A stretch of 6,327 bases of DNA, taken from the NCBI GenBank assembly GCA_030668065.1, contig DAOUUS010000094.1, positions 1 through 6,327 of the forward strand, written 5' to 3'. Position numbers and translations under genes: made by a program. The DNA is from Candidatus Methanophagales archaeon. GTDB taxonomy: Archaea; Halobacteriota; Syntropharchaeia; Alkanophagales; Methanospirareceae. A model generated the notes under the pieces. It was not told where the DNA came from and searched no databases. It worked only from the letters and a program-made list of their open reading frames with translations. The number at the start of each line of letters is the position of its first letter. Position 1 is the stretch's first letter. Shown here piece after piece: positions 1 to 5,176 of the stretch.

Positions 1-909
1 AACTGGGCGGCATTTCACCTTGCGGAAAAAGATAACCTCTGCGATATTGAACTCAACGAAGTCAACAAGATGCTGTCTTGCAAGGACGAGAGTCGCGGAT
101 TCTTCACATACGTGTGCGAACATTGTGAAATCCTGAAAACTGTTTATTTCTGATGCAATAGTCGCATCTGCACGAATTGTGGCAAAAATCACACCGACAA
201 ATGGGCAAAATCTCTCGGAAACGCATTATTCAATGTGCCTCACCGACATGCGGTGCTCACGATTCCAGATGCTCTTTGGCCCATTGTGAGGCGAAATCGT
301 CTTCTACACAAGGTTTTGATGGATGCGGCAATTGCTGCGATCAACGACACATTTTCCTACAAGCACAGAAACGGACGATTGACGGCTGGCGCTATCGTGG
401 TGTTGCATCCATTTTCCAAGCGTATGGGCAACAATTCACATCTCCATGTACTCGTAACCGAAGGTGGATTCGACAAATGCGGCCGGTTCATCCACCAAAA
501 AATCATCCCTTTCAACGCTATGTGAAAAACATGGCAATACCCGGTACTTACCCAGTTCAAAGCGGCACTACCTAAGAATAAGGGATTCGCGATGCTCATA
601 GACCAACTTTTCAAGAAGCATTGATTCAGCACATTCCGGATCGGAATTTCAAAATGATACGGTATTACGGTGCTTACAGCCGTAGAACAAAAAGGGAATC
701 TTCCGGTTATTTACGAGAATTGTATAAGGCAGGTTACATTCGAGGGCATTATTACGAAAGCGAATAAATGGGCGCCAACATGTCCATCTTCTTATACACA
801 TGGAAGAAAAATGACATTCGTGTGCTATGAGAAGGGACCACCGATAGAAAACGAAGTTTTTGGATGCAAATTATCAGATTGGAACCACCCCCTGCTTAGC
901 AGTAGCTAA
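1..909 (+). pseudogene. IS91-family (HUH/Y2) transposase, decayed and 5'-partial
   Basis: This is the remnant of a rolling-circle IS91-type transposase, which would nick and join single-stranded DNA at the element ends. Frame 1 from base 1 gives an N-terminal zinc-binding domain (Cys pairs in VCEHC and CNSRICTNCG, as in Zn_Tnp_IS91), then PHRHAVLTIP and the HUH metal-binding motif HLH (codons 439-447), as in Y2_Tnp. In-frame TGA codons at 151-153 and 523-525 interrupt clear homology on both sides (VYF*CNSRIC and AM*KTWQY). At about 615-618 the reading jumps from LFKK in frame 1 to ALIQHIPDRNFKM in frame 3. The stretch that normally lies between these, which carries the catalytic tyrosine(s), is missing. 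Frame 3 continues through RYYGAYSRR to TAA at 765, and a shift back to frame 1 near 762 gives the C-terminal KWAPTCPSS...FVCYEKGPP segment ending at 909. The 5' end is outside the window. Family assignment is from remembered motifs. The protein cannot be functional. Confidence 0.85.
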
Positions 910-919
910 CATTTGATTT

Positions 920-940
920 GCACCAGAGGGGTGCTTTTTT
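920..940 (+). terminator. Hairpin plus T-tract after the IS91 remnant
   Basis: The arms GCACC (920-924) and GGTGC (930-934) form a 5-bp stem with a 5-base loop, followed directly by six T (935-940). This is a compact intrinsic-type terminator 11 bases after the transposase stop. IS91-type elements also carry a hairpin near the transposase-distal end that serves as replication origin, so it may instead mark that end of the element. The sequence alone does not decide between the two. Confidence 0.55.
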
Positions 941-970
941 ATTCGATCTTTTATTATACATGAATATGAC

Positions 971-1270
971 ATGAAACAAAACATAAAAGGCAAAAAACCT
1001 TCCCCTGAAACATGTATGGGTATAGGAATTGCAATAGGTATTACTTTAGGAATGCCCATAGGCACGGCAATGGGTAATGTTGCTTTAGGTCCGGCATTAG
1101 GTGTTCCAATTGGAGTTGCTATCGGTACAGCACTGCAAAGGAAATATGGCTATAAACAGAAACGCTGGTCAGAATTATCCGCTAAAGCGAAAAAGGTTAG
1201 GATGGCGACATTGATTATCCTTGTCATATTAATTATTGCGGGTGTTGTCTTGTTTTCGTTGGTGAAATAG
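971..1270 (+). CDS. Small glycine-zipper membrane protein
   Basis: This 99-residue protein has no function I can name. Residues 17-55 form a glycine ladder with Gly every fourth position: G19, G23, G27, G31, G35, then, after a one-residue slip, G40, G44, G48, G52. The two halves resemble each other (GMPIGTAMG against GVPIGVAIG), so the segment looks like a duplicated glycine-zipper helix able to pack tightly in a membrane. A basic stretch follows (about 56-77, many Lys/Arg), then a clear transmembrane helix at 78-97 ending LFSLVK. Similar short glycine-zipper proteins occur in archaea and bacteria, mostly uncharacterised. No Shine-Dalgarno precedes ATG 971, and the next ATG (1016) lies at the start of the zipper, so the start is the less certain end. 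The gene sits between an IS91 remnant and the META gene, with no operon partner. Confidence 0.75.
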   Translation: MKQNIKGKKPSPETCMGIGIAIGITLGMPIGTAMGNVALGPALGVPIGVAIGTALQRKYGYKQKRWSELSAKAKKVRMATLIILVILIIAGVVLFSLVK

Positions 1271-1590
1271 CTATTTTTTGTGGTGTAATCGTTCTTATTT
1301 TGTGGTGAAATGTGACCAAGTTCATTTGTTCATAAAGTATCCACCGAAGTATTCTGTTAGCGGGATAACGAAGCGGATAAAGGGGCGGTGTAGCAAACTG
1401 TTAAGGGCTAGATTTCTGCTGCTTTAAGAACAGTTTTATCTAATTATTTCCGCAACATGGTTGGGCGGTGGAGAAGTCTATACCGGAGCAGAAGAATTAC
1501 GAGAAGACAGATAATGTACCTGTGGCTGTGATAGAGATGAAGAAACGGTAAAAGCGCACAAAACTGGGTACATTACGCTTTATCAAAAAT
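1271..1590. other. Gene-poor stretch with two inverted repeats and a possible gene remnant
   Basis: No convincing gene lies here. Visible features: a 10-base direct repeat TTTTGTGGTG at 1276-1285 and 1298-1307, 22 bases apart; an 8-bp perfect inverted repeat AAACTGTT (1395-1402) with AACAGTTT (1429-1436); and a 9-bp perfect inverted repeat TAATGTACC (1512-1520) with GGTACATTA (1567-1575). Frame 1 between stops at 1441 and 1549 reads like coding sequence (includes KSIPEQKNYEKT and VPVAVIEMKKR) with a possible GTG start at 1468. It is only about 35 codons and may be the tail of a lost gene. I recognise no known RNA family here. Confidence 0.4.
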
Positions 1591-1607
1591 CGAAAAGCTT
1601 TTATAAT
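1591..1607 (+). promoter_or_regulatory. Archaeal BRE/TATA-like promoter of the META gene
   Basis: A purine-rich CGAAAA (1591-1596) is followed by the A/T-rich TATA-like TTTTATAAT (1599-1607), the order expected for a TFB-recognition element next to a TATA box. Transcription would be expected to start about 25 bases downstream, near 1630, leaving a leader of roughly 130 bases before the META start codon at 1762. Assignment is by pattern only. Confidence 0.5.
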
Positions 1608-1705
1608 CCTATGATAAAAAGTAGTTTAGGTCATAGGCAGTCGTGCTTAAGTACGGGATATAGTGACTTAAAGAACCAAAAGACAGGGAAATGCGTTATG
1701 TTTAT

Positions 1706-1743
1706 GGCGGAGACAACCACACTGTTTGTGGCGGATACCCGCC
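1706..1743 (+). promoter_or_regulatory. Leader with two mutually exclusive hairpins upstream of the META gene
   Basis: CCGCC at 1739-1743 can pair with either of two GGCGG copies. Pairing with 1706-1710 encloses a second hairpin, CCACA (1717-1721) with TGTGG (1727-1731). Pairing with 1730-1734 gives a tight 5-bp stem with a 4-base loop and uses up G1730-G1731, so the CCACA/TGTGG stem cannot form. The structures end 8 bases before the Shine-Dalgarno AGGAG (1752-1756). Such alternatives can act as an expression switch, but I recognise no known riboswitch class and they could be chance. Confidence 0.35.
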
Positions 1744-1761
1744 TAATTCATAGGAGAACAT

Positions 1762-3009
1762 ATGTTGAACAGATCAACTCTGATGATACTGGTGCTGGTA
1801 GCGGTATTCGCAGCGTGTGGATTGGGTGCGTCAGTTGAGCCGCTCTATACAGACAATGATACCGCGTCAGCCACCAGTTCAGGCCACCTCAACGAAACTG
1901 AGTGGGTACTTACGTCATTAAACGGCAATAGCCCCGTCGAAGACTCAACCATCACCCTCGCCTTTCCTTACGAGGACGATATCAGTGGGTGTACCGGTTG
2001 CAGCAACTACGGTGGCCGCTATACTATCAATGGCAACGACTTCAACATCTACGTGCAAGGTAGGACGTATTTTGACTGTGATGTGCCTGAAAGCATCATG
2101 CAGCAGGAGGCGGCATACTTAGATGTACTAGTAAGTGCAGCCGCCTACCGGGTAATGGATGACCAATTGGAGATTGACAATGCCACAGGCGAAACGATCC
2201 TGACTTTTACGCGAAAGAAGGAACCTTCGATAGATCCCGACCTAAACGAAACCGAGTGGGTACTCACTTCGTTGAATAGCGGAAGCCCCGTGGAAGAGTC
2301 CCGTATCACCCTGACCTTTGCCGAAGGGATGGTCACCGGGTTCGCAGGCTGCAACCACTATGGTGGCGAATACACGATGGCGGACAATGGCACCCTGACG
2401 ATCCCTGAGATCGCGAATAACGCGCAACTCTGTCTGATGCCTAAGGGAGTTATGCCGCAGGAAACGGCTTACATTGAAGCGCTATTGGACGCAGCCGCCT
2501 ACCGGGTAATGGATGACCAATTGGAGATTGACAATGCCACAGGCGAAACGATCCTAGTTTTCACGTTGAAAGAGGAACTCCTGATGGATCCCAGCGCGCT
2601 TGAAGGTACCGAGTGGCAGCTTAGCTCGTGGAACGGTCGCAGTCCTCTTGAAGACTCAAATATTACCATTGCCTTTGCAACAGGTGAGATCAGTGGGCAT
2701 GCGGGATGCAGAGACTACGTTGGCACCTACGAAGCCAGCGGTGACGACATAAGGTTTACTTCTATTGGGATGAAAGAACTAACCTGTCTCAAGTCAGAAG
2801 CGCTGTTAAAGCAAGAAGCGGAGTACACCACTAGCCTCAGCCTAGCGACCAACTATCGTCTCAGTGAGGGGCATCTTGAGATCTTCACTGCGCCTGGCGG
2901 CGTGCTGATTTACGGCCCCGTGTCTGAAGAAAAGACATCAGGGTTTGAAGCTGTGTTTGTAGTCGTGGGATTAATAGCAGTAGCATATCTTTTGAGAAGG
3001 AGAAAATGA
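1762..3009 (+). CDS. Secreted triple-META-domain protein with PGF-CTERM-like anchor
   Basis: A 415-residue exported protein. Residues 1-24 are a signal peptide (basic LNR start, hydrophobic core to about 17). Its FAAC at 16-19 resembles a lipobox but has Phe where Leu/Val/Ile is usual. Three META (HslJ-like) domains follow: about 43-152, 161-271 and 280-387, each opening L-N/E-x-TEW (LNETEW, LNETEW, LEGTEW) with a repeat period of 118-119 residues. Each has a central Gly-Cys and a later Cys (C77/C80 and C106; C197 and C224; C316 and C342) that could form disulfides. Residues 393-415 match a PGF-CTERM sorting signal (SGFEAV, hydrophobic helix, LRRRK tail), except that the usual PGF is SGF. Archaeosortase A would be expected to process it and leave the protein on the cell surface. 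Single META domains in bacteria are linked to heat shock and novobiocin resistance; the role here is unknown. AGGAG lies 5 bases before ATG. Confidence 0.88.
   Translation: MLNRSTLMILVLVAVFAACGLGASVEPLYTDNDTASATSSGHLNETEWVLTSLNGNSPVEDSTITLAFPYEDDISGCTGCSNYGGRYTINGNDFNIYVQGRTYFDCDVPESIMQQEAAYLDVLVSAAAYRVMDDQLEIDNATGETILTFTRKKEPSIDPDLNETEWVLTSLNSGSPVEESRITLTFAEGMVTGFAGCNHYGGEYTMADNGTLTIPEIANNAQLCLMPKGVMPQETAYIEALLDAAAYRVMDDQLEIDNATGETILVFTLKEELLMDPSALEGTEWQLSSWNGRSPLEDSNITIAFATGEISGHAGCRDYVGTYEASGDDIRFTSIGMKELTCLKSEALLKQEAEYTTSLSLATNYRLSEGHLEIFTAPGGVLIYGPVSEEKTSGFEAVFVVVGLIAVAYLLRRRK
2137..2201 (+). repeat. 65-bp perfect direct repeat, copy 1 (META domain 1)
   Basis: By eye this stretch is identical base for base to 2491-2555, 354 bases (118 codons) downstream in the same frame. 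It encodes the end of META domain 1 (AAAYRVMDDQLEIDNATGET and the next residues). The central parts of domains 1 and 2 differ at many positions, so identity is concentrated here. Confidence 0.9.
2491..2555 (+). repeat. 65-bp perfect direct repeat, copy 2 (META domain 2)
   Basis: Second copy of the repeat at 2137-2201, encoding the end of META domain 2. Domain 3 lacks it: the corresponding region reads NYRLSEGHLEIF. This suggests either that domains 1 and 2 are the most recent duplicates or that this block was homogenised between them by gene conversion. Confidence 0.9.
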
Positions 3010-3081
3010 AACAACAGGGGATGGAGCTTGTAGATTAGAGATACGTGCAATAGATAGTTTTAGATATAGACATATTCATAA

Positions 3082-3090
3082 AGGGGGGGT
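3082..3090 (+). promoter_or_regulatory. G-rich ribosome binding site of the PH-domain gene
   Basis: A run of seven G (3083-3089) in AGGGGGGGT sits 8 bases before ATG 3098. It contains GGGGT-type anti-16S complementarity and fixes the start codon. An A/T-rich stretch (TTTTAGATATAGACATA, about 3058-3074) just upstream could be a weak TATA element, but no clear BRE accompanies it. Confidence 0.5.
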
Positions 3091-3097
3091 AAAATAG

Positions 3098-3487
3098 ATG
3101 GATGATATCGTTTTGACGCCGGAACTAGAACAAAAAAGTTATTGGAGACTAATCTGGACATTAATCTTCGTTATCCTTATGATTCCTGGAGTAATATTAT
3201 TGGCATTCTCTGAAATTATAGCCGGAGTTATCTATATTGTTTCAGCACTAGCGCCACTACTGTTCGTACTCTATTGGATACCACTTTATTACAGCTCAAT
3301 GAAGTTTTCCATCACAGGAGAACATGTAGTTGTGGAAAAAGGTGTATGGTGGAAGAAAGAATCCACAATATCTTTTGAAATGATAACGAATGTGGATAAA
3401 ACGCAGGATCCTATTGAGCGATACTACAAAATTGGTGTAGTGTCCCGAAATTATTTCGTCAAGAAACTTCACCTCAATTTATGGTGA
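3098..3487 (+). pseudogene. Bacterial-PH-domain membrane protein (YdbS-like), truncated by an IS481 element
   Basis: The first 115 codons read as a bPH2 (DUF304/YdbS-like) protein. Two transmembrane helices (about 17-37 and 40-65, PGVILLAFSEI between them) are followed by the start of the PH-like domain: MKFSITGEHVVVEKGVWWKK, then ISFEMITNVDKTQDPIERYYKIGVV. Family members normally continue for several more beta strands after IERYxxIG. Here the native sequence stops at about base 3440, and the last 14 residues (SRNYFVKKLHLNLW) come from the inserted IS481 end. The ORF ends with TGA 3485-3487, inside the transposase reading frame. The missing C-terminal part is not found on the other side of the element, so the break involved deletion as well as insertion. 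The first 115 residues may still be made as a membrane stub. Family YdbS is inferred from topology and motifs. Confidence 0.72.
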
Positions 3488-3489
3488 AG
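3467..3489 (+). promoter_or_regulatory. Hairpin covering the transposase start codon
   Basis: CTTCACC (3467-3473) and GGTGAAG (3483-3489) form a perfect 7-bp stem. The 9-base loop and first stem pair contain the transposase ATG (3481-3483). In an RNA that begins upstream of the element, this would fold the start codon into a stem-loop. Other insertion sequences use similar hairpins to stop transposase being made from read-through transcripts. The structure is seen; the role here is inferred. Confidence 0.5.
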
Positions 3490-4201
3490 CTAACAGACAA
3501 AAAGATCAAATGGGCAGTTGAGCAGGTAATCAACAAAGGTGAAAGCACGGAGATGGTTGCAACGATATATGGTGTCTCAATGAGAAGGATACAGCAATTG
3601 GTGAAGTATTATAGGAAACAGGGGCCTATGCTTGATAAGAAAAGAAGACCCAAAACTCATCTTAGCGATGAGGAGAAGCAGATAATTGAAGATGCCTATA
3701 AAGAGTCATTCTTGGGTGCCCGTTTACTTAGGTACCCTATCCAGAAGCATTACAAACGGAATATATAGCATAACAAGATTCATCAGCATCTGCTTGAGGT
3801 GGAACTGGCGAGACATAATCTGAAAAAGCAGAAGAAGCGTAAAAGATGCAGATATGAAAGAAAGCACAGTCTTTCATTGGTGCATGCTGATTGGCTTGAC
3901 TACGATGGTACTTAGGTGATAGCGTACGAGGACGACGCATCGAGTAAGATCCTCTCTATTGGTGAATTTACCAATGCAACCACAGACAACGCCATAGGTG
4001 TGTTTAAGCGTGCAGAAGATGTAGCGAGAGCATATCGTGTGAAGATCACTGCGGTGAATACTGATCGGGGCAGTCAGTTCTATGCAAGCGGTGGTTTCGG
4101 ACTACTTTGAAACTCAGAATGATGCTTTTATCCAGAAAATGAGCAGTGAGAACACCCATGGAATGTTCATCGAATGGAGTGAAAGGTGGGTAAGTGTATG
4201 A
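3481..4201 (+). pseudogene. IS481-family DDE transposase, inactivated
   Basis: An integrase-type (rve, RNase H fold) transposase reading in frame 1 from ATG 3481. Residues about 10-45 are a helix-turn-helix (ESTEMVATIYGVSMRRIQQL), followed by a Lys/Arg-rich linker with SDEEKQIIEDAY. The catalytic core has its first Asp in HADWLDY (codon 3889-3891) and second Asp in NTDRGSQF (codon 4063-4065). TAG stops lie at 3766-3768 (NI*HNK) and 3913-3915 (GT*VIAYEDD), with homology continuous across both. After SGGF (about 4097) the frame shifts to frame 2 (DYFETQ, from 4100). Then the expected segment with the third acidic residue (NGKLERWF-type) is absent: the sequence passes straight from FETQ to NDAFIQKM, a C-terminal piece ending FIEWSERWVSV at 4201. 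Without the catalytic Glu it cannot transpose. Family placement rests on motif memory. Confidence 0.85.
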
Positions 4202-4251
4202 ATAAGAACTGTCTTATGAATAGTACGCGAAATAATATTAGACCTCAACAA

Positions 4252-4286
4252 TTCGAGCTTTTATTTTAACATTAGCCAAGCTCGAA
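4252..4286 (-). terminator. 9-bp inverted repeat spanning the GNAT stop codon
   Basis: TTCGAGCTT (4252-4260) and AAGCTCGAA (4278-4286) are perfect inverted copies separated by 17 A/T-rich bases. On the minus strand one arm encodes the last codons (Phe-Glu-Leu), the loop holds the TAA stop (4274-4272), and the other arm lies in the 3' region. A strong stem at the end of the transcript fits 3'-end formation or mRNA protection. There is no good T-run after it on the minus strand (TTGTTGAGG), so intrinsic termination is uncertain. Confidence 0.5.
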
Positions 4287-5138
4287 AGTAGTCACGCCGA
4301 ATATGCGATTTCGCGATACGTGTGGCTCTTCTCTGGAGTACATGCGCACCGTTTGGAACATCACATGCATATGGTGCCGTTCTGCAAGTGCCACCGCAGC
4401 CGGGTTGACTCCAGGCGTGTCCAGAAAGATGTATTCTCCCGGCACATGGCTCTTCAGTGCCGCAAAAAGATTCTCCGCGATATGCTCCGTATCAGCGAAT
4501 AAAGGCCCGATCTTGTATCCTGTTCGGCACTTGCGTATTACACCGTAGCCTGCCACACGACTGTCTTCCACTACCGCCAATGCTGCACCTTCCGGCTGCT
4601 CAATCCAGCATTCGAGAAATTGCGGTCTGGACGCCGGGAAAATGCAGGCATCATATACGAGCAGTTCCTCAAATGGCACCTCTGAAATCTCCACCACTCC
4701 TTCTGGCATGATCCCGCCACCCACACCCTCGTATCGTAGGTTGTGGTATGCCGTGCGAAAACCATGCCTATTGTAGTACGGCTGCTGCGCTACCACACCG
4801 TCCAGCCCAATGTTATTGTCAGTTAGGTATGCCATGCCCGCATCCCATAACCGTGTGCTAATCCCTTTACCACGGAATTCCGGCTTTATTATGTACAAGC
4901 CAATGAACCCGAACGAATCGTTATAGGCTACCGCGGAAATACTACCCACAAGCTCGCCTTCCAGCTCGCCAACCAAAAAACCGTTCTGATCTGTGGCATA
5001 AAAGCACTTTCCATCAGGGATGCCCGGGTTCCAGCCCTCTTCTGCCGCCAGATCAATGGCAAACGCGACCTCATCCCTTGTCATTCTGCGGATGCTGAGT
5101 CGGTTGAGTATTGCTAGGTCATCGGTTCCCTGTTGCAA
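4272..5138 (-). CDS. Two-domain GNAT acetyltransferase
   Basis: A 288-residue cytoplasmic N-acetyltransferase that would move an acetyl group from acetyl-CoA to an unknown amine. The N-terminal GNAT domain (about 14-137) has the acetyl-CoA-binding motif IIKPEFRGKGIS (R89-G90-K91-G92) and the later YYNRHGFR strand-helix. The C-terminal half (about 160-286) matches the Acetyltransf_18 type: FPASRPQFLECWI, GYGVIRKCRTGYKIGPLFAD, LDTPGVNPAAVALAE, MFQTVRMYS and the ending IFGVTTFELG. The length is normal for this two-domain family and the gene looks intact. The start is TTG, chosen because AGGAGG (5151-5146) lies exactly 7 bases upstream. The first ATG would be codon 19 and has no such site. It lies 38 bases after the MBL-fold gene on the same strand, so the two are probably co-transcribed, though no substrate link is obvious. 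Confidence 0.88.
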   Translation of the reverse strand: MQQGTDDLAILNRLSIRRMTRDEVAFAIDLAAEEGWNPGIPDGKCFYATDQNGFLVGELEGELVGSISAVAYNDSFGFIGLYIIKPEFRGKGISTRLWDAGMAYLTDNNIGLDGVVAQQPYYNRHGFRTAYHNLRYEGVGGGIMPEGVVEISEVPFEELLVYDACIFPASRPQFLECWIEQPEGAALAVVEDSRVAGYGVIRKCRTGYKIGPLFADTEHIAENLFAALKSHVPGEYIFLDTPGVNPAAVALAERHHMHVMFQTVRMYSREEPHVSRNRIFGVTTFELG

Positions 5139-5145
5139 TTTTTTT

Positions 5146-5151
5146 CCTCCT
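5146..5151 (-). promoter_or_regulatory. Ribosome binding site selecting a TTG start
   Basis: On the minus strand AGGAGG is followed by seven A/T bases and TTG at 5138. This strong site with standard spacing is the reason for choosing TTG over the downstream ATG (codon 19, MTRDEV). Confidence 0.75.
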
Positions 5152-5176
5152 ATCTATGCCGTTTTCATCTGCAATT

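Larger units (their letters stand above)
3441..4243 (+). mobile_element. IS481-family insertion remnant with degenerate terminal inverted repeats
   Basis: The left end TGTCCCGAAATTATTTCG begins exactly where homology to the PH-domain gene stops. The right end on the opposite strand reads GTCTAATATTATTTCG: the 9-base ATTATTTCG (3450-3458) is matched by CGAAATAAT (4228-4236), and the terminal GTC is shared, with mismatches and one gap between. The TGT terminus agrees with IS481-type ends. At about 0.8 kb it is shorter than an intact element, in line with the internal deletion in its transposase. A 6-bp hairpin (ATAAGA 4202-4207, TCTTAT 4212-4217) lies inside the right end. I see no convincing target-site duplication. 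The right boundary is good to a few bases only. Confidence 0.65.

Noticed and set aside
151..153. TGA in the IS91 remnant as selenocysteine
   Set aside because: The position follows VYF and precedes CNSRIC, where relatives carry an ordinary residue; a second TGA, a deletion and a frameshift show simple decay.
177..575. 132-codon plus-strand ORF
   Set aside because: It overlaps the frame that carries the transposase zinc and HUH motifs, shows no family features, and is an alternate-frame shadow.
357..632. 91-codon minus-strand ORF
   Set aside because: Antisense to the IS91 remnant with no recognisable motif; its composition mirrors the coding strand.
874..1065. 63-codon minus-strand ORF
   Set aside because: Antisense to the glycine-zipper gene; its PIAIPIPI pattern is just the complement of the glycine ladder.
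1611..1838. 75-codon plus-strand ORF in the META leader
   Set aside because: It runs out of frame into the META gene, has no ribosome binding site, and its region is better explained as a structured leader.
2145..2427. Two minus-strand ORFs inside the META gene
   Set aside because: Shadows of a strong coding frame with signal peptide, repeats and anchor.
3737..3940. 67-codon minus-strand ORF in the IS481 remnant
   Set aside because: Antisense to the transposase catalytic core, with no motifs.
3428..4256. Target-site duplication around the IS481 element
   Set aside because: The left flank (TTGGTGTAG) and right flank (CTCAACAAT) share no convincing direct repeat.
4303..4765. Plus- and minus-strand ORFs inside the GNAT gene
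   Set aside because: All lie within an intact, motif-rich acetyltransferase frame and have no independent support.
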